Of a stretch of DNA of 40,629 bases, positions 23,744 to 33,939 are shown piece after piece. Position 1 is the first letter of the stretch, and every line of letters begins with the position of its first letter. The notes under the pieces are model-generated. The model was not told the origin of the DNA. It worked only from the letters and a program-made list of their open reading frames with translations, and searched no databases. The position numbers were made by a program, and so were the translations under genes. Source of the DNA: DASYLJ01 sp964432595 (GTDB lineage Bacteria; Desulfobacterota; Binatia; DP-6); assembly GCA_964432595.1 (NCBI GenBank), contig CAYSOF010000041.1:1-40629 (forward strand). The letters run 5' to 3'.

Positions 23744-24325
23744 ATGAGCATTCTCGTGGTCGAGGCGCCCGCTCCGTCGTCGGGGCTCGCCGCGCAGCTC
23801 GGCGCGCACGGCTGGATCACGGTGTCCGCCGGCGACCGCGAGACCGGCCTCGCGCTGCTCGACGCGCACCTCGATGTGGCCGTCGTGGTGACGGACGACA
23901 CCGACGGGGCCGGCGTCATCCGCGCGTGCGCGGAGCGACGCGGGGTGCCGGTCGTCGTGTGCGACGCGCCCATCGCGACGGACGTCCTCGTCAGTCGGGT
24001 GGAGGCGTCGCTCGCGGTGACGCTCGAGCCGGCGACGGACGTGCAGGCGCGGCTCGCGATCGACGCCGGCACCTACGAGCGGCTCGTCGCGCGGTTCTCG
24101 GCGCTCGCCGCACGGACGGCCGACGCGCTGCCGCCGGACGCCTCGGCATCGAGCGACGAGTCGCTGGTCGCGCTCGCCGAAGCGGCGCTGCTGGTCGGCG
24201 CCCGACGCGTGACGACGGCGCTCGCGCGGCTGCGTGCGGCCGATGGCGACGCGCGCGGCGAGGCCATGCGCGGGCTGCAATTCGAGCTGCGCCGGGTGTC
24301 CGCGGCCATCGGCGTCGTCGCCTGA
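23744..24325 (+). CDS. Degenerate receiver-like protein with possible HPt-like C-terminal domain, 193 aa
   Basis: The first 100 residues look like a response-regulator receiver: MSILVVEAP at strand 1, a helix, WITVSAGDRETGLALLDAHLDVAVVV (split by helix) and VPVVVCDAP near strands 4-5. The acidic pocket is reduced to E7 and the acceptor region reads VTDDTDG, so phosphorylation is doubtful. Residues about 105-193 are helical; DESLVALAEAALLVGARRV recalls an HPt helix in which the phospho-His would be replaced. The ATG at 23744 is chosen because it starts strand 1; the frame is open from 23624. It lies downstream of the XRE gene, same strand. The function is unknown; a non-catalytic signalling adaptor is inferred. 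Confidence 0.65.
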   Translation: MSILVVEAPAPSSGLAAQLGAHGWITVSAGDRETGLALLDAHLDVAVVVTDDTDGAGVIRACAERRGVPVVVCDAPIATDVLVSRVEASLAVTLEPATDVQARLAIDAGTYERLVARFSALAARTADALPPDASASSDESLVALAEAALLVGARRVTTALARLRAADGDARGEAMRGLQFELRRVSAAIGVVA

Positions 24326-24334
24326 CCCGTCGTC

Positions 24335-24370
24335 CGATCGTCGCCCGATCGTCGCCCGATCATGGCCCGA
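24335..24370. repeat. 11-bp tandem repeat in a convergent intergenic gap
   Basis: CGATCGTCGCC occurs twice exactly (24335-24345, 24346-24356), then with two changes (24357-24367), and continues CGA. It fills most of the 47-bp gap between two convergent genes. Confidence 0.7.
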
Positions 24371-24372
24371 GG

Positions 24373-25329
24373 TCAGCGGCCGGCCAGATAGACCAGCGTC
24401 GGGACGAGCGCCTCGCGCAGGGGCAGGGGACGCCACCCGAGCTCCGTGCGTGCGCGGGTCGCGTCGGGCCGGCTGTTCGACTCGAGAAAGTGCAGCTGCC
24501 CGCGCGGAATCAACGGCGCGGAGCCGACGACGTTCGAGACGATCTCGCCGCCGAGCGCGATGGCATGCGCGACCCAGCCCGGCATGACGGGCGGCACGCG
24601 CCCGCGCTGGGCGGCGTCGCGGACGGCCGTCGCCAGGTCGACGAGCGTCCAGTACGACTCGCTGAGGATGTAGCGGCTTCCCGGCCGCGCCTTTTCCTCG
24701 GCATCGACGTGGCCGATCGCGACGTCGGACGAGAACACGAGGGGCATGCCGCCCGGGAGCAGCAGCGGCACCTTGCCCGCCACGACGTCGGCGATGAAGT
24801 CGTTCAGTCCGGGCGACGCGGCCGGCGCCGGTCCGTAAACGGCAGACGGGTGCAGGAAGACGGCCGGCACCCCGGACGTCGCGACGATGCGATCGGCCGC
24901 CTGCTTCGAGCGCTGGTACGCCGTCCCCTTGGGTGCGGTCGCGAGGGTGCGCTCGTCGAAGGCGCCGCCGCCGCGCGGCACGTCGAAGACGTCGATCGTG
25001 CTCGTATAGACGAGACGCCGGACGCCGCGGCGCGCCGCCGCGTCCACCACCGTGCGCGTGCCGCCGACGTTCACGCGCTCGAAGATCGACGGGTCCTTCG
25101 TCCACTGCTCGGGCAGGCCCGCGGCGTGGTAGACGACGTCGCAGCCGTCCATCGCGCGCTCGACGGATGCGGCGTCCGTCACGTCGCCGAGGGCCAGCTC
25201 GCAGTCGGGCAGCAGCATCCGGCCGCGATCGAGCGAGCGCACGAGCGCGCGCACGGATTTGCCGCGCCGTCGCAGCTCGGTCGCGATGGAGTTGCCGACG
25301 ATCCCCGTGCCACCGGTGAGCAGGATCAC
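24373..25329 (-). CDS. NAD(P)-dependent extended SDR / epimerase-dehydratase family protein
   Basis: The 318-aa product has an N-terminal Rossmann motif TGGTGIVG (5-12), DVVYHAAG (64-71), VYTSTIDVF (108-116) and the catalytic pair Tyr138-x3-Lys142 (AYQRSK). The overall layout resembles dihydroflavonol-4-reductase/3-beta-HSD-like or NDP-sugar epimerase enzymes; FLHPSAVYGP supports this. The substrate is unknown. The start is GTG 25329; the open frame beyond it to 25533 covers the divergent promoter region and is unlikely to be coding. It is divergent from the lipoate-ligase-like gene, sharing a 70-bp regulatory region. Confidence 0.9.
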   Translation of the reverse strand: MILLTGGTGIVGNSIATELRRRGKSVRALVRSLDRGRMLLPDCELALGDVTDAASVERAMDGCDVVYHAAGLPEQWTKDPSIFERVNVGGTRTVVDAAARRGVRRLVYTSTIDVFDVPRGGGAFDERTLATAPKGTAYQRSKQAADRIVATSGVPAVFLHPSAVYGPAPAASPGLNDFIADVVAGKVPLLLPGGMPLVFSSDVAIGHVDAEEKARPGSRYILSESYWTLVDLATAVRDAAQRGRVPPVMPGWVAHAIALGGEIVSNVVGSAPLIPRGQLHFLESNSRPDATRARTELGWRPLPLREALVPTLVYLAGR

Positions 25330-25357
25330 GCGCGCTACAAAGCATGCGGCCTGCGGG

Positions 25358-25386
25358 TTGTCACGTGACGCGGCCGTCTCTACAGT
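25358..25386 (+). promoter_or_regulatory. Candidate promoter with embedded palindrome, shared by divergent SDR and LplA-like genes
   Basis: Plus strand: TTGTCA (25358-25363), 17 bp, TACAGT (25381-25386), 13 nt before the ATG at 25400. The palindrome GTCACGTGAC (25360-25369) overlaps the -35. On the minus strand GTGACA (25364-25359) overlaps the same bases and, 18 bp on, TTGTAG precedes the SDR GTG by 5 nt. Opposed promoters with a shared -35 and an operator-like palindrome suggest joint control. Confidence 0.5.
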
Positions 25387-25399
25387 CGCGCGCACCGCG

Positions 25400-26395
25400 A
25401 TGCCGACGCTCGATCTGCTGGTGCAGCCGCTCGTCACGCCGGACGCGAGCCGCGCGGCCGATCGCGCGTTGCTCGCGCGCGCCGCGGAGACCGGTCGCGG
25501 CACGCTGCGCGTGTACGCCACGGCGGGCGACATGCTGCGGCTCGGCCGGTATCACCGCGAGCCCGCGGGCGCGGACGGCGTCGTCATCGACCGGCGGATG
25601 ACCGGTGGACGCCCGATGGCCGCCGGCGACGGCTTCGTCGCGATGTCGCTCGTGCTGCCGCACCGGTCGGCGCTGGTCGGCGACGATCCGCTCGCGCTGG
25701 CACCCGAGCAGGTGATGAACCGCTGCGTGCGTGGCCTCCTGGGAGCGCTGGAGCGTGCCGGAATCGCGGCGCTCTACCCTGGACGCGATCTCGTCACGGT
25801 CGACCGCCGTCCGATCGCGACGCTGGCGCTGGAGGTCGACCGGCGCGGTGCGACGCTGTTCGAGGCGGTCCTGTCCGTCGGCCGGGATCAGAGCCTCGTG
25901 TCGCGGCTCCTCGATCGGGCCGACGTGGCGGGCGTCGTGCCGGCGGCGCTCGTGCTGCCCGACGACGTCGGGTCGGTGCCGGCGGCGTCGGTCGAGGAGA
26001 TCGCCGATCTGCTCCGACAGGGCTTCGCCGCGCGCCTCGGCGTCGCGTTCGTCGACGGCACGCCGGTCGACGGGAACGAGACGACGCCGGTCGCGCCGCC
26101 CGCGACCTCCGGCTGCGACCGCATGGCCAGCACGCCGACGATGCTCGGCGTGCTGGAGGCGCACGTCGCGCTGGCCGCGGACGGGACGCTCGCGCGCGTC
26201 GCGCTGTGCGGCGATCTCCTGGCGCCGTCGTGGGCCGTCCTCGGGCTGGAGGCCGCCCTCTGCGGGCGTACGCCGGACGTCGCGCAGCTCGCGGGCGTCG
26301 TGGAGCGCGCGATGGCGGCACCGGGCGCCTTCCTCCTCGGTGTCGGACCCTTGCGAACCGTCGCCGAGACGGTGGCTCGTGCGGCGAGATCGTAA
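25400..26395 (+). CDS. Lipoate-protein ligase A-like (BPL/LplA/LipB fold) protein with altered lysine motif
   Basis: The 331-aa protein matches the LplA/LipB/BirA catalytic fold: MLRLGRYHREP, VVIDRRMTGGRPMAAGDGFVAMSLVLP (split at 65-71 for RRMTGGR), LAPEQVMNRCVRGLLGALERAG, and YPGRDLVTVDRRPIATLALE. In lipoate ligases the last block reads GRNDxxxDGRKIAG, whose Lys contacts lipoyl-AMP; here the equivalent position is Pro138 (RRPIAT). The glycine-rich loop is also shorter than GGGAVYHD. It may therefore use another acyl group or be inactive as a ligase. There is a long C-terminal part (200-331) with an accessory-domain-like LGVLEAHVALAADGTLARVALCGDL. It is divergent from the SDR gene. Confidence 0.78.
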   Translation: MPTLDLLVQPLVTPDASRAADRALLARAAETGRGTLRVYATAGDMLRLGRYHREPAGADGVVIDRRMTGGRPMAAGDGFVAMSLVLPHRSALVGDDPLALAPEQVMNRCVRGLLGALERAGIAALYPGRDLVTVDRRPIATLALEVDRRGATLFEAVLSVGRDQSLVSRLLDRADVAGVVPAALVLPDDVGSVPAASVEEIADLLRQGFAARLGVAFVDGTPVDGNETTPVAPPATSGCDRMASTPTMLGVLEAHVALAADGTLARVALCGDLLAPSWAVLGLEAALCGRTPDVAQLAGVVERAMAAPGAFLLGVGPLRTVAETVARAARS

Positions 26396-26435
26396 CCCGG
26401 CACGTCGGCGGCTATCGTGGATCGCGGTGGTGCCC

Positions 26436-28208
26436 ATGCGCATGGCGGTGATCCTCGTTGCGCTCGCTACGGCGTTCGCGCAGGCGGACACCCTCTCCAC
26501 GACGGGGACGCCGAGCCCGGCGTCCACGTTCACGATCGACGAGGAGTTCGTCACCGGGACGGGGCTCACGACCGACTTCCGCTTCCTGCCCGACGGCCGC
26601 ATGGTCGTCATCAACAAGCTCGGCAACGTCTTCGTGCGTCCAGCGGGTGGCGGCGCACTGGTGTTCGCCGGCTCGTTCGACGTCGACACCGGCAGCGAGA
26701 AGGGCCTGCTCGGCGTCGCGGTCGATCCAGACTTCGCCACGACGCGCCGCCTGTTCTTCTACTATTCCGCCGAAGATGGGACCGACGCCGACCGCCATCG
26801 CGTGGTGACGCGTACGCTCGGCGACGACGACCAGCTCTCCGAAGACGAGACGATGATCCTCGGGGGCCTGCGCGGACCCGCCAACCACGACGGCGGCGCG
26901 CTCGAGATCGGCGCGGACGGTCTGCTGTACGTCGGCGCCGGCGACACCGGCTGCAATTCGAACACCTCGACGGAGCCGCCCTACACGCCGACGAACTTCT
27001 ACGGGACGTGCCTCGCCGACGATCCCGCCGCGAACGGGGGCGGCAACGGCAAGATCCTGCGCGTCGCGCTGGACGGCGGCATCCCGCCGTCGAACCCGCT
27101 CGTCGGCGCCACCAACGTGAGTGCGTGCGGCGGCAGTTGCGGCGCGCCGCTCGACCCCGGCCGCCTCGCCGACGCGCGAGCCGACGTCTACGCCTGGGGA
27201 TTCCGCAACCCGTTCCGCTTCTGGATGGATCTGCGCACGGGGCTGCTCTGGACGGGCGACGTGGGCGAGGTGACCTACGAGGAGATCGACGTCGTCCGCG
27301 CCGGACGGCACTACGGGTGGCCGTGGCGCGAGGGCGCGAAGGGACACCCGACGTCGACGTGTGGGAACGTCCGTATCGGCACGACGACCGGTGGTGATCC
27401 CATCTTCGACCAGGAGTGCGTCGACCCCGTCTACTACTGCCGCCACAACAACCCGCAGGCGGATCAGACGGTCGACGCCGGCTGCGCGGCGATCACGGCC
27501 GGGCAGATCGTCGACAGCTGCGATTGGCCCGCGCCGTTCCGCGGCCGCTACGTCTTCGGCGACAGCAGCACCGGGCGGCTGTGGATGCTCACCCCGAACG
27601 CGACGCGCGACGGCATCGTCGGGGGCCGAGCGGACTTCGCGGAGATCGACGGTGCCCCGACCGCCATCCGGACCGGAAACGACGGCGCGCTCTACGTCGC
27701 GGTGCTGCCCGACCGCATCGTTCGCATCGCCCCGACGGCGCCGGTCGCGTGCACCGACGGCTGTCTCGTCGACGCGGACTGCGACGACGGCGACGCGTGC
27801 ACCCTCGATGCCTGTACACCCACGGCGAGCCTCTGCACGCACACGGCCACCGGGACGTGCTCGACGACGACCAGCACGACGCTGCCGGGGGGCGGCTGCG
27901 CGTCGGCGACGGGACGGGAGCGCGTCGCGTGTCTGTGCGAGGCGGCGGTGACGGAGTGTGCGTCGGTGACGCTCCCGCGCGGCGTCGCCGCTCGCCGCGA
28001 CCGCGCCTGCGGCCTCGTGGCGCGCGACGTCGACGGCCGTCGCGAGCGGCGCGTGCTCAGGCGTGCGGCGTCGCTGCTCGATCGGGCGGCACGCGCGGCG
28101 GGTCGGCGGCGGGTCGAGCCGATCTGCGGGGCCGCCATGGCCGCGCGCCTGCGCGAGACCGCGGCGGCGACCCGGGCCGTCCTCGACGCCGCGCGGACCC
28201 GCGAGTAG
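26436..28208 (+). CDS. Secreted PQQ-dependent sugar (sorbosone/glucose) dehydrogenase-like protein with Cys-rich module and Thr linker
   Basis: The 590-aa protein starts with a signal peptide (MRMAVILVALATAFAQA). Residues about 30-435 form a six-bladed soluble glucose/sorbosone dehydrogenase-type propeller: DFRFLPDGRMVVINKLGNVF, GPANHDGGALEIGADGLLYVGAGD with His151 as probable catalytic base, YAWGFRNPFRF, GDVGEVTYEEIDVV and GRHYGWPWREG. A Cys-rich segment (CTDGCLVDADCDDGDACTLD onward, 438-475) resembles calcium/disulfide repeats common in myxobacteria-like exoproteins. A short linker TTTSTTLPGGG (about 476-487) leads to a basic helical C-terminal domain with several Cys. It oxidises a sugar or alcohol outside the cytoplasm; the acceptor is unknown. 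The frame upstream of 26436 is not coding. Confidence 0.88.
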   Translation: MRMAVILVALATAFAQADTLSTTGTPSPASTFTIDEEFVTGTGLTTDFRFLPDGRMVVINKLGNVFVRPAGGGALVFAGSFDVDTGSEKGLLGVAVDPDFATTRRLFFYYSAEDGTDADRHRVVTRTLGDDDQLSEDETMILGGLRGPANHDGGALEIGADGLLYVGAGDTGCNSNTSTEPPYTPTNFYGTCLADDPAANGGGNGKILRVALDGGIPPSNPLVGATNVSACGGSCGAPLDPGRLADARADVYAWGFRNPFRFWMDLRTGLLWTGDVGEVTYEEIDVVRAGRHYGWPWREGAKGHPTSTCGNVRIGTTTGGDPIFDQECVDPVYYCRHNNPQADQTVDAGCAAITAGQIVDSCDWPAPFRGRYVFGDSSTGRLWMLTPNATRDGIVGGRADFAEIDGAPTAIRTGNDGALYVAVLPDRIVRIAPTAPVACTDGCLVDADCDDGDACTLDACTPTASLCTHTATGTCSTTTSTTLPGGGCASATGRERVACLCEAAVTECASVTLPRGVAARRDRACGLVARDVDGRRERRVLRRAASLLDRAARAAGRRRVEPICGAAMAARLRETAAATRAVLDAARTRE

Positions 28209-28211
28209 CAT
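28183..28211 (+). promoter_or_regulatory. Candidate promoter of the HEAT-repeat gene inside the end of the dehydrogenase gene
   Basis: TCGACG (28183-28188), 17 bp, TAGCAT (28206-28211), then 7 nt to the GTG at 28219. TAG of the -10 is also the upstream stop codon. It fits the leaderless pattern but overlaps coding sequence, so confidence is low. Confidence 0.3.
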
Positions 28212-28218
28212 CGCGGCC

Positions 28219-28942
28219 GTGAGCGCTGACGATCCTCTCGCCGCCATCGCGCGGATCCGCGCCGACGGGGCGACGTCGCCGGACGACGTGCCCTTCCTCG
28301 TCGGCTGTCTCGGTGCCGGAGCGAAGGCCGTGCAGCGGCGGGCGGCGGAAGCGCTCGCCGCGCTCGACGCGGGCGGGACCCCCGTGCGGGCGGCGATCGA
28401 GCCGGTGCTGTCGGCACCGGCGCTGCGGACGCGCTTCGGCGGCGCGTATGCGCTGTCGCTGCTCGGCACGACGCCGGCCGCGTGCGTGCCGGTGTTGCTC
28501 GAGACGCTCGGTGCCGACGACGGCGATCTGCGCTGGGCGGCCGCGACGATGCTGCTGCCGTTCGGCGCGCCGGCGCTGCTCGATCCGCTGCGGGGTCTCG
28601 CCCGGACGGGCAACCCGGCGCAGCGGAAGATGGCGCTCTACTGCCTGCGCGACGTCGAGCCCGCGCCGACCGGCATCGATCCGGACCTGACGGCCGCGCT
28701 GGCCGATGCGGAGCCGTCGGTACGGCTCGCGGCGATGGCGGCGCTGGCACGCCTCGGACGCGATCGGGCGGCCGTCGCGCGCTCGTTGATGCCGTTGCTC
28801 GACGACCCCGACCTCGGCGTTCGGCGCGCGGCCGCCGCGACGCTGGGACGGCTCGGTGCCGCCGATGGCGACGTGCGCGCGGCGCTGGCGCGTGCGGCGG
28901 CGGGCGACGACCCGCCGCTCGCACGCGCTGCCGCCGCGGCGC

Positions 28943-28959
<17 letters not shown>
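28219..28959 (+). CDS. HEAT-repeat / armadillo-like helical repeat protein, 246 aa
   Basis: The protein is an Ala/Leu/Arg-rich alpha-solenoid with about six HEAT repeats of around 30-35 residues. Examples are VQRRAAEALAALDAGGTPV, LRWAAATMLLPFGAPALLDPL, VRLAAMAALARLGRD and VRRAAAATLGRLGAADGDV. There is no catalytic motif and no signal peptide; the family acts as a protein-binding scaffold or as PBS-lyase-like HEAT proteins. The GTG start is 10 bp after the dehydrogenase stop. Its last 17 bp overlap the convergent clpB 3' end. The partner is unknown. Confidence 0.85.
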
Positions 28960-31540
<2,581 letters not shown>

Positions 31541-31549
31541 TGGGTGGCA

Positions 31550-31578
31550 AACCTGCGCACGACGCGGTGTGTGGTCAA
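31550..31578 (-). promoter_or_regulatory. Candidate clpB promoter
   Basis: On the minus strand: TTGACC (31578-31573), 17 bp, CAGGTT (31555-31550), 9 nt before the clpB ATG. The -35 is good, the -10 poor. No heat-shock sigma32 or HrcA site is seen. Confidence 0.35.
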
Positions 31579-31603
31579 CCGGTCGCGGGTCGGTCGGGCG
31601 CGG

Positions 31604-31999
31604 TCAGGCGTCCGCGTGGGGCGGCGTTCGGGGGCCGGTCAGGAGCTGCGGCGCGAGGCCTTTGAGCAGATCGGCGAGCTTGCCGACCAGGAGGACCGCC
31701 TCGTCCCACATGGTCCTGGCGATGTCGCGCATCGTCGACCCGAGGCTGAAGGTGGCGCGGCTCTCCTGCAGTCGCAGGGAGCGCCCGCAGCCGCCCATCT
31801 GGAGCGCGAGGTGCGCGGCGACCGCGTCCCCTTCGCGCACGCAGAGCTTGTAGTAGGTCCCCGACGGCCTGCGCTCCGCTTCGACCGTGTGGGGGATGGC
31901 CGCCAGCTTGAGGCACCGCTCGCGCCGTCGGAGTGCGGCGCCGTTGCGATCACTGACGAACACCACGGCCTGAGGCTCTTCCGCCACCGCGTTCCACAT
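31604..31999 (-). CDS. Hypothetical protein, 131 aa
   Basis: Not recognised. The ATG at 31999 is supported by a GGGAGGG Shine-Dalgarno 5 nt upstream, although the frame is open to 32311. Residues 10-70 (AVVFVSDRNGAALRRRERCL; ERRPSGTYYKLCVREGD) alternate strand and helix, loosely like a small DUF2007-type fold. Residues 75-120 contain a Cys-Gly turn (MGGCGRSLRLQE) and a helix (IARTMWDEAVLLVGKLADLL). No signal peptide or membrane segment is visible. It is divergent from the macrodomain gene across 64 bp and lies 63 bp upstream of clpB on the same strand. Confidence 0.65.
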   Translation of the reverse strand: MWNAVAEEPQAVVFVSDRNGAALRRRERCLKLAAIPHTVEAERRPSGTYYKLCVREGDAVAAHLALQMGGCGRSLRLQESRATFSLGSTMRDIARTMWDEAVLLVGKLADLLKGLAPQLLTGPRTPPHADA

Positions 32000-32063
32000 C
32001 GCCCGCCCTCCCGGCTGCAGAGCGTGTGTACCGCCCGAAGCCGAGGTGTGCAACAAGAAGTGT

Positions 32064-32591
32064 ATGGCGACCCGCTCGATCGACACGGTGACGATCGAAT
32101 GCGTCCTCGGCGACATCACGCACCAGCGGGTCGACGCCATCGTCAATGCGGCGAACAGCTCGTTGCGAGGTGGGGGCGGGGTGGACGGGGCGATCCACCG
32201 TGCGGGGGGGCCGTCCATCCTGGAGGAATGTATCCGGATCGGCGGCTGTCCGACGGGTGAGGCGCGGATCACCGGCGGCGGTCGGCTGCCGGCGCGGCAC
32301 GTGATCCACACCGTCGGACCGGTCTACTCGATGCCCGATGCGCCGGCCCTGCTGGCGGCGGCGCACCGGAACAGCCTGGTGCTGGCCCGCGCGCACGGCC
32401 TGCGGACCATTGCCTTCCCCGCCATCTCGACGGGGGCCTACGGCTACCCGGTCGCCGAGGCCGCCCCGATCGCCGTCGGCACGGTCGCGGCGGTCTGCCG
32501 TGACCGCCCCGACGATTTCGAGCTCGTCCGCTTCGTGATCTACGGGCCGGAGACCCTTCGGCCCTTCGAAAAAGCACTGGAGGATCTATGA
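32064..32591 (+). CDS. Macrodomain protein, YmdB-type O-acetyl-ADP-ribose deacetylase
   Basis: The 175-aa single-domain protein is typical of YmdB/MacroD hydrolases, which remove acetyl from O-acetyl-ADP-ribose or mono-ADP-ribose from acidic residues. Signatures are LGDITHQRVDAIVNAANSSL (Asp for adenine, Asn pair), GGGGVDGAIHRAGG (distal ribose/phosphate loop with catalytic Asp), HTVGPVY and ISTGAYGYP (second phosphate loop). I use the ATG at 32064; an in-frame GTG at 32046 would add six residues. The 3' end almost touches an in-frame ATG of the next gene at 32588. No ADP-ribosyltransferase is visible nearby, so the substrate source is unknown. Confidence 0.94.
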   Translation: MATRSIDTVTIECVLGDITHQRVDAIVNAANSSLRGGGGVDGAIHRAGGPSILEECIRIGGCPTGEARITGGGRLPARHVIHTVGPVYSMPDAPALLAAAHRNSLVLARAHGLRTIAFPAISTGAYGYPVAEAAPIAVGTVAAVCRDRPDDFELVRFVIYGPETLRPFEKALEDL

Positions 32592-32677
32592 ATGGCTCGG
32601 TTTGCGACTCGCCAGGGAGCGTGGCATCCGTGAAAACGTCGTCGTACCGCTCCGGTGCGACCGGGAGGAGGATGCGG

Positions 32678-33076
32678 ATGCGTCTCAAGCGGATGGTGAT
32701 CGCGGGTCTGCTGGGTGCGGCACTGACGATCGGTGCGGCCACCCCGGCGCGTGCCCTGACGCAGGGTGAGGAGGCCGGCTTCTCGTTGCTGGCGGCGGTG
32801 GCGAACCTCTTCTACACGCCGGCGAAGGTCGTCGTCGCGGCGGTCGGCCTGCCGGTCGGTGCGTTCTCGGGCTGGGTGTCCGGCGGCGAGACCCGGTCGG
32901 CCTACGCCATCTGGGTGCCGACGTCGGGTGGAGACTTCTTCCTGACGACCGACCACATGGAAGGCTCGGAGCCGATCGAGTTCTTCGGCTCGGACTACGC
33001 CGACACGCCGTCCAAGATGAACTACTCGGTCGACGGCACGTACAGCTACCGCAGCACCTACGACGCGACGAGATAG
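32678..33076 (+). CDS. Small exported protein, conserved-type hypothetical, 132 aa
   Basis: The ATG at 32678 follows GGAGGAGG with ideal spacing and opens a signal peptide (MRLKRMVIAGLLGAALTIGA, cleavage after ARA near 26). Upstream in-frame ATGs at 32588 and 32672 fit less well. The mature protein has an amphipathic/hydrophobic segment (NLFYTPAKVVVAAVGLPVG AFSGWVSGG region, about 40-67) and a short soluble tail (FFLTTDHMEGSEPIEFFG). I have seen similar small exported proteins in deltaproteobacterial genomes but know no function. The last 19 bp overlap the convergent DUF5658-like gene. Confidence 0.75.
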   Translation: MRLKRMVIAGLLGAALTIGAATPARALTQGEEAGFSLLAAVANLFYTPAKVVVAAVGLPVGAFSGWVSGGETRSAYAIWVPTSGGDFFLTTDHMEGSEPIEFFGSDYADTPSKMNYSVDGTYSYRSTYDATR

Positions 33077-33393
33077 AGCGGCAGCAGCGCCGCGCTCCAC
33101 GGTCCGACCGACCACACGACGTAGAGCGCGGCGGTCAGCGCCAACGCCGGCCGTGCGATGAGGCTGCGCTTGCCGAGCTGCCACACGAGCAGCAGGCAGG
33201 CGCAGGCCTGGAGCTTGAACGCCCAGAGCGCGGGGCCGGTGCCGACGGTGCGCATCGCGGCGGCGACGAGCGGATTGCCTTCGCCGAATCCGGCGTGGTG
33301 GACGCCGACGTAGGTCGCCACGCCGTCGAACACCTGCAGTAGTACGTTGATCGCCACGAGCGCGGCGAGGCCGCGCTCTTCGTCTCCGGACAC
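33058..33393 (-). CDS. Small membrane protein, DUF5658-like, 111 aa
   Basis: Three to four hydrophobic helices are predicted (about 10-27, 45-60, 65-78, 88-106). The motif pattern LLQVFDGVATYVGVHH then GEGNPLVAAAM resembles DUF5658 membrane proteins (LNLxDAxxT...EaNP). The start is set at GTG 33393 because AGGAGGAGG lies 7 nt upstream; an earlier GTG at 33429 lacks a ribosome site. It is convergent with the small exported protein, overlapping by 19 bp. The function is unknown. Confidence 0.75.
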   Translation of the reverse strand: MSGDEERGLAALVAINVLLQVFDGVATYVGVHHAGFGEGNPLVAAAMRTVGTGPALWAFKLQACACLLLVWQLGKRSLIARPALALTAALYVVWSVGPWSAALLPLYLVAS

Positions 33394-33504
33394 GGAGGCC
33401 CCTCCTCCTGCCGCCGGACCACCCTGCACGAGGTGCGTCGACGGCGTGCTAGCTGTCTCGCGTCCGGGGTCGCGCCGTCAAGCGCGATCCGCATGGGGAG
33501 CGCG

Positions 33505-33933
33505 CTAGGGTCGGGGCTGTTCCGTCCAGGAGCGCACGAGGAAGGTGCGCGAGCCGCGGTCGACCAGGCCCTCGATGCGGACTGCCGTGCCGGGCGGCAG
33601 GGCGAGGAGGGGCTGCAAAAGATCCGGGGGGCCGCTGGCGATGAAGTTCGGCGTGAAGGGTGCCACGGCGTCCAGCACGTCCTTGCCGTCGGCCGCGACG
33701 TCGCCGCCGACCGTGCGCGCGTCGGTCACGCCGAGCCAGCGATTCGCCTCGGGGCCGTGACCGAGGAACGTGAAGGACGTCACGGTGAAGCCGGCTTTCT
33801 CGACGGCGGCGCGGTTCGGTCCGACGACACCCTCGAGCCGAAGGAGCAGGGCGGGGCCGAGCTTCGGCGACGGGATCTCGGTTGCCACCGCCGCGACGGC
33901 GATGCCGAGCAGCGCGGCGAAGACGAGTCGCAT
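33505..33933 (-). CDS. Exported hypothetical protein, 142 aa
   Basis: The N-terminus is a signal peptide (MRLVFAALLGIAVAAVATEI). The mature part has FTVTSFTFLGHGPEANRWLGV and a C-terminal strand-rich block (GTAVRIEGLVDRGSRTFLV) that could be an OB-like barrel. No Cys lipobox is present. I do not recognise the family. The ATG at 33933 lacks a Shine-Dalgarno; a TTGCCT-N17-CAGAGT element ends 6 nt upstream. The frame beyond 33933 runs into tRNA-Ser and is not coding. Confidence 0.65.
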   Translation of the reverse strand: MRLVFAALLGIAVAAVATEIPSPKLGPALLLRLEGVVGPNRAAVEKAGFTVTSFTFLGHGPEANRWLGVTDARTVGGDVAADGKDVLDAVAPFTPNFIASGPPDLLQPLLALPPGTAVRIEGLVDRGSRTFLVRSWTEQPRP

Positions 33934-33939
33934 CGAAGG

